Shown here one piece after another: positions 3,591-5,347 of a stretch of 5,347 nt of DNA. The position numbers and the translations under genes were made by a program. The notes under the pieces are model-generated. The model ran no database searches. It saw only the letters and a list, made by a program, of their open reading frames with translations, and was not told where the DNA came from. Source of the DNA: a bacterium. Its GTDB lineage: Bacteria; Patescibacteriota; Patescibacteriia; Patescibacteriales; JAKAJF01. Within the stretch, counting starts at the first letter, position 1. Each line of letters begins with the position of its first letter. Location of the stretch: NCBI GenBank assembly GCA_021813875.1, contig JAKAJF010000062.1:1-5347 (forward strand). The letters run 5' to 3'.

Positions 3591-5347
3591 ATGGCAAAAA
3601 GAAAGGGCCGACAAAAGGATTCTTTCGATTATATCTCCCTTCCCAATATCAACCTTGATCCTCAGGTCAAACGGAGCATCCTCATCATCCTGATCCTGGC
3701 CTTCGGCGCCATCAGTCTCTTGGGGCTCTTCGGCCTGGCCGGAGTCGCCGGAGCCTATCTGGCCGGGGGCATCACCGCCCTTTTCGGATGGGGCCGCTGG
3801 CTATTTCCTTTTCTGGTCTTAGGTTTGGGCTTCCTCCTTTATCGGGAGAACAGGCGTTGGACCAAGGGTACGGCTTACCTAGGGTTGATATTTTTCATCA
3901 TCTCTTTCCAGGCGCTCCTGCAATTATTCATCGCTTTCACCCCCGACCCTTATTCCCAGGCCGGCAGCTTGGATTTTGCCCGGATCACCCAGTCCCGCCT
4001 CTGGGATGAAAGCGTCGGCCTGGGTGTCGGCGGCGGCTATGTCGGCCTGTTCCTGGCCGACGTCTTCATCAAGATCATGGGCCTCTGGGCCAGCTTGATC
4101 GTGGTGGTCGGGCTGCTTCTGATCTCCTTGATGTTGCTTTTTAACACTACTTTGACCCGCCTGATCGGCCGCGAGAGCTGGCTGGCCAGGATCATCTATT
4201 ATCCGGTCCGGGTCTTGATCTTTATTTTGAATAAGATTTTCAGGAGAGAGGTCGGTCAGGACGGCTTCGAGGATGAAGAAGAGGAATTTGGAGGATCGGA
4301 GGAGGCGCCGGTTGAGGAAGAGAAGGAGGAATTCGAACCCGGCTTCAAGACGAAAAAGGTCCGAGAAGAGAAAAGCCCGGCCGCGGCCCCGGCCGGTTTC
4401 TTGAAAGCCGTCTCCAAGAAGAAGGAAAAAGAGGAGAAGGAAACAGCCTGGAAGAAGAGCGACATCAAGATCGACCTGCCCTTGGACCTCCTGTCCGACA
4501 AGGTCGGCAAGCCTACCAGTGGCGACATCCGAGGCAATAGCGAAATCATCAAACGGACTTTAGAGAATTTTGGCATTCCGGTCGAGATGGGAGAGGTGAG
4601 CGTCGGCCCGACCGTCACTCAATATACCTTCAAGCCGGCCGACGGCATCAAGCTTTCACGCATCACCACTTTGAGCAACGATTTGGCCCTGTCTTTGGCC
4701 GCCCATCCGATCCGTATCGAGGCGCCCATCCCGGGCAAATCCCTGGTCGGCATCGAAGTCCCTAACCAGGCCAAGGCCGTGGTCGGACTCAAGGAGATCT
4801 TATCATCCAAGGATTTCCAGGAAAGGAAGAGCAACTTGATGGTGGCTTTAGGCAAGGATGTCAGCGGCAAGGAATGGGTCTACGACCTGACCAAAATGCC
4901 GCATCTGCTCGTCGCCGGCGCCACCAACTCCGGCAAATCCGTCTGCCTGAACGCCATGATCGTCAGCCTTCTCTATCAAAACAATCCGGACGATCTGAAA
5001 TTCATCATGGTCGATCCCAAGAGGGTCGAACTGCCGGTCTATAACGGCATCCCGCACCTTCTGACCCCGGTCATCACCGAAGTTTCCAAAACCATCAATG
5101 CCTTGAAGTGGTGTTTGAACGAGATGGACCGCCGCTTCGAGATCCTTTCCGGCGCCGGCAAAAGGAACATCATCAGCTATAACTCGAGCCTCAAGGACGG
5201 CTCCGAAAGGATGCCTTATCTGGTCTTCATCATCGACGAATTGGCCGACCTGATGGTGGCCGCCGCCCGCGACATCGAGGGCGGCATCATCCGTCTGGCC
5301 CAGATGGCCCGCGCCGTCGGCATCCACCTGATCCTGGCCACCCAGAG
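3591..5347 (+). CDS. ftsK: DNA translocase FtsK/SpoIIIE family, 3' end beyond window
   Basis: The open frame gives 585 residues plus two bases and has no stop before the right edge. A basic N-terminus (MAKRKGRQK) precedes hydrophobic segments at about 28-55, 60-84, 93-117 and 146-186, matching the four-helix FtsK membrane domain. A charged Glu/Lys-rich linker runs from about 222 to 290. The alpha domain follows at about 292-400 (with GPTVTQYTF and IPGKSLVGIEVPN). The RecA-like beta domain has Walker A GATNSGKS at 443-450 and Walker B VFIIDE with D549 and E550, then the family motif QMARAVGIHLILATQ. The rest of the motor and any DNA-orienting gamma domain lie outside. FtsK hexamers at the division septum pump chromosomal DNA using ATP to complete segregation. 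The start is the only standard one after an in-frame TAA at 3540-3542; its Shine-Dalgarno (AAGTGA at 3581-3586) is weak. It has its own promoter and is insulated by the terminator at 3492-3524, so it is independent of its neighbours. Confidence 0.95.
   Translation, partial: MAKRKGRQKDSFDYISLPNINLDPQVKRSILIILILAFGAISLLGLFGLAGVAGAYLAGGITALFGWGRWLFPFLVLGLGFLLYRENRRWTKGTAYLGLIFFIISFQALLQLFIAFTPDPYSQAGSLDFARITQSRLWDESVGLGVGGGYVGLFLADVFIKIMGLWASLIVVVGLLLISLMLLFNTTLTRLIGRESWLARIIYYPVRVLIFILNKIFRREVGQDGFEDEEEEFGGSEEAPVEEEKEEFEPGFKTKKVREEKSPAAAPAGFLKAVSKKKEKEEKETAWKKSDIKIDLPLDLLSDKVGKPTSGDIRGNSEIIKRTLENFGIPVEMGEVSVGPTVTQYTFKPADGIKLSRITTLSNDLALSLAAHPIRIEAPIPGKSLVGIEVPNQAKAVVGLKEILSSKDFQERKSNLMVALGKDVSGKEWVYDLTKMPHLLVAGATNSGKSVCLNAMIVSLLYQNNPDDLKFIMVDPKRVELPVYNGIPHLLTPVITEVSKTINALKWCLNEMDRRFEILSGAGKRNIISYNSSLKDGSERMPYLVFIIDELADLMVAAARDIEGGIIRLAQMARAVGIHLILATQ

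Noticed and set aside
4256..4618. 120-codon open frame on the minus strand, Ser/Phe-rich
   Set aside because: It is the complement of the Glu/Lys-rich FtsK linker (GAG/AAG become CTC/CTT), which explains its Ser/Phe/Leu composition.
4848..5327. 159-codon open frame on the minus strand
   Set aside because: It lies wholly antisense to the conserved FtsK motor region with Walker motifs. Its low-complexity Asp/Gly/Val composition is what the complement of GC-biased coding DNA gives, and it has no Shine-Dalgarno or known motif.

Overview
The window looks like a piece of a bacterial chromosome, most likely from a Candidate Phyla Radiation (Patescibacteria/Parcubacteria-type) genome. The grounds are indirect: a large secreted protein that combines lamin-tail, PKD and OB-fold domains, compact gene spacing with AT-rich intergenic DNA between GC-richer genes, small free-standing receiver proteins, a TTG start, and a standard genetic code (TAA and TAG stops, no in-frame TGA). 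This placement is an inference; no rRNA or phylogenetic marker was compared.

Layout. On the minus strand, positions 1-123 hold the N-terminus of a response-regulator receiver protein that runs off the left edge. Upstream of it, also on the minus strand, 228-599 encodes a complete 123-residue single-domain receiver. Each receiver has its own TTGACA-type promoter and a strong Shine-Dalgarno, and a Rho-independent terminator (211-240) separates them, so they are adjacent but separately transcribed. On the plus strand, 690-3242 encodes an 850-residue exported protein: signal peptide, lamin-tail domain, linker, lamin-tail domain, PKD domain, third lamin-tail domain, cationic linker, two OB-fold-like segments and a C-terminal membrane anchor. 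It is followed at 39 bp by a 74-residue four-cysteine, probably zinc-binding protein (3282-3506), and a strong terminator at 3492-3524 ends that unit. The plus-strand gene at 3591 runs off the right edge and is an FtsK/SpoIIIE-type DNA translocase, with membrane domain, charged linker, alpha domain and most of the RecA-like motor. It has its own extended -10 promoter.

How the parts work together. The two receivers are signalling proteins without visible output domains. The receiver at 228-599 and the surface-protein gene diverge from a 90-bp region in which the two predicted -10 boxes overlap, so their expression may be coupled or mutually exclusive. FtsK is a housekeeping chromosome-segregation and division gene and is probably unrelated to its neighbours. 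No mobile element, CRISPR array, tRNA or rRNA was seen. No stretch longer than 300 bp lacks a gene.
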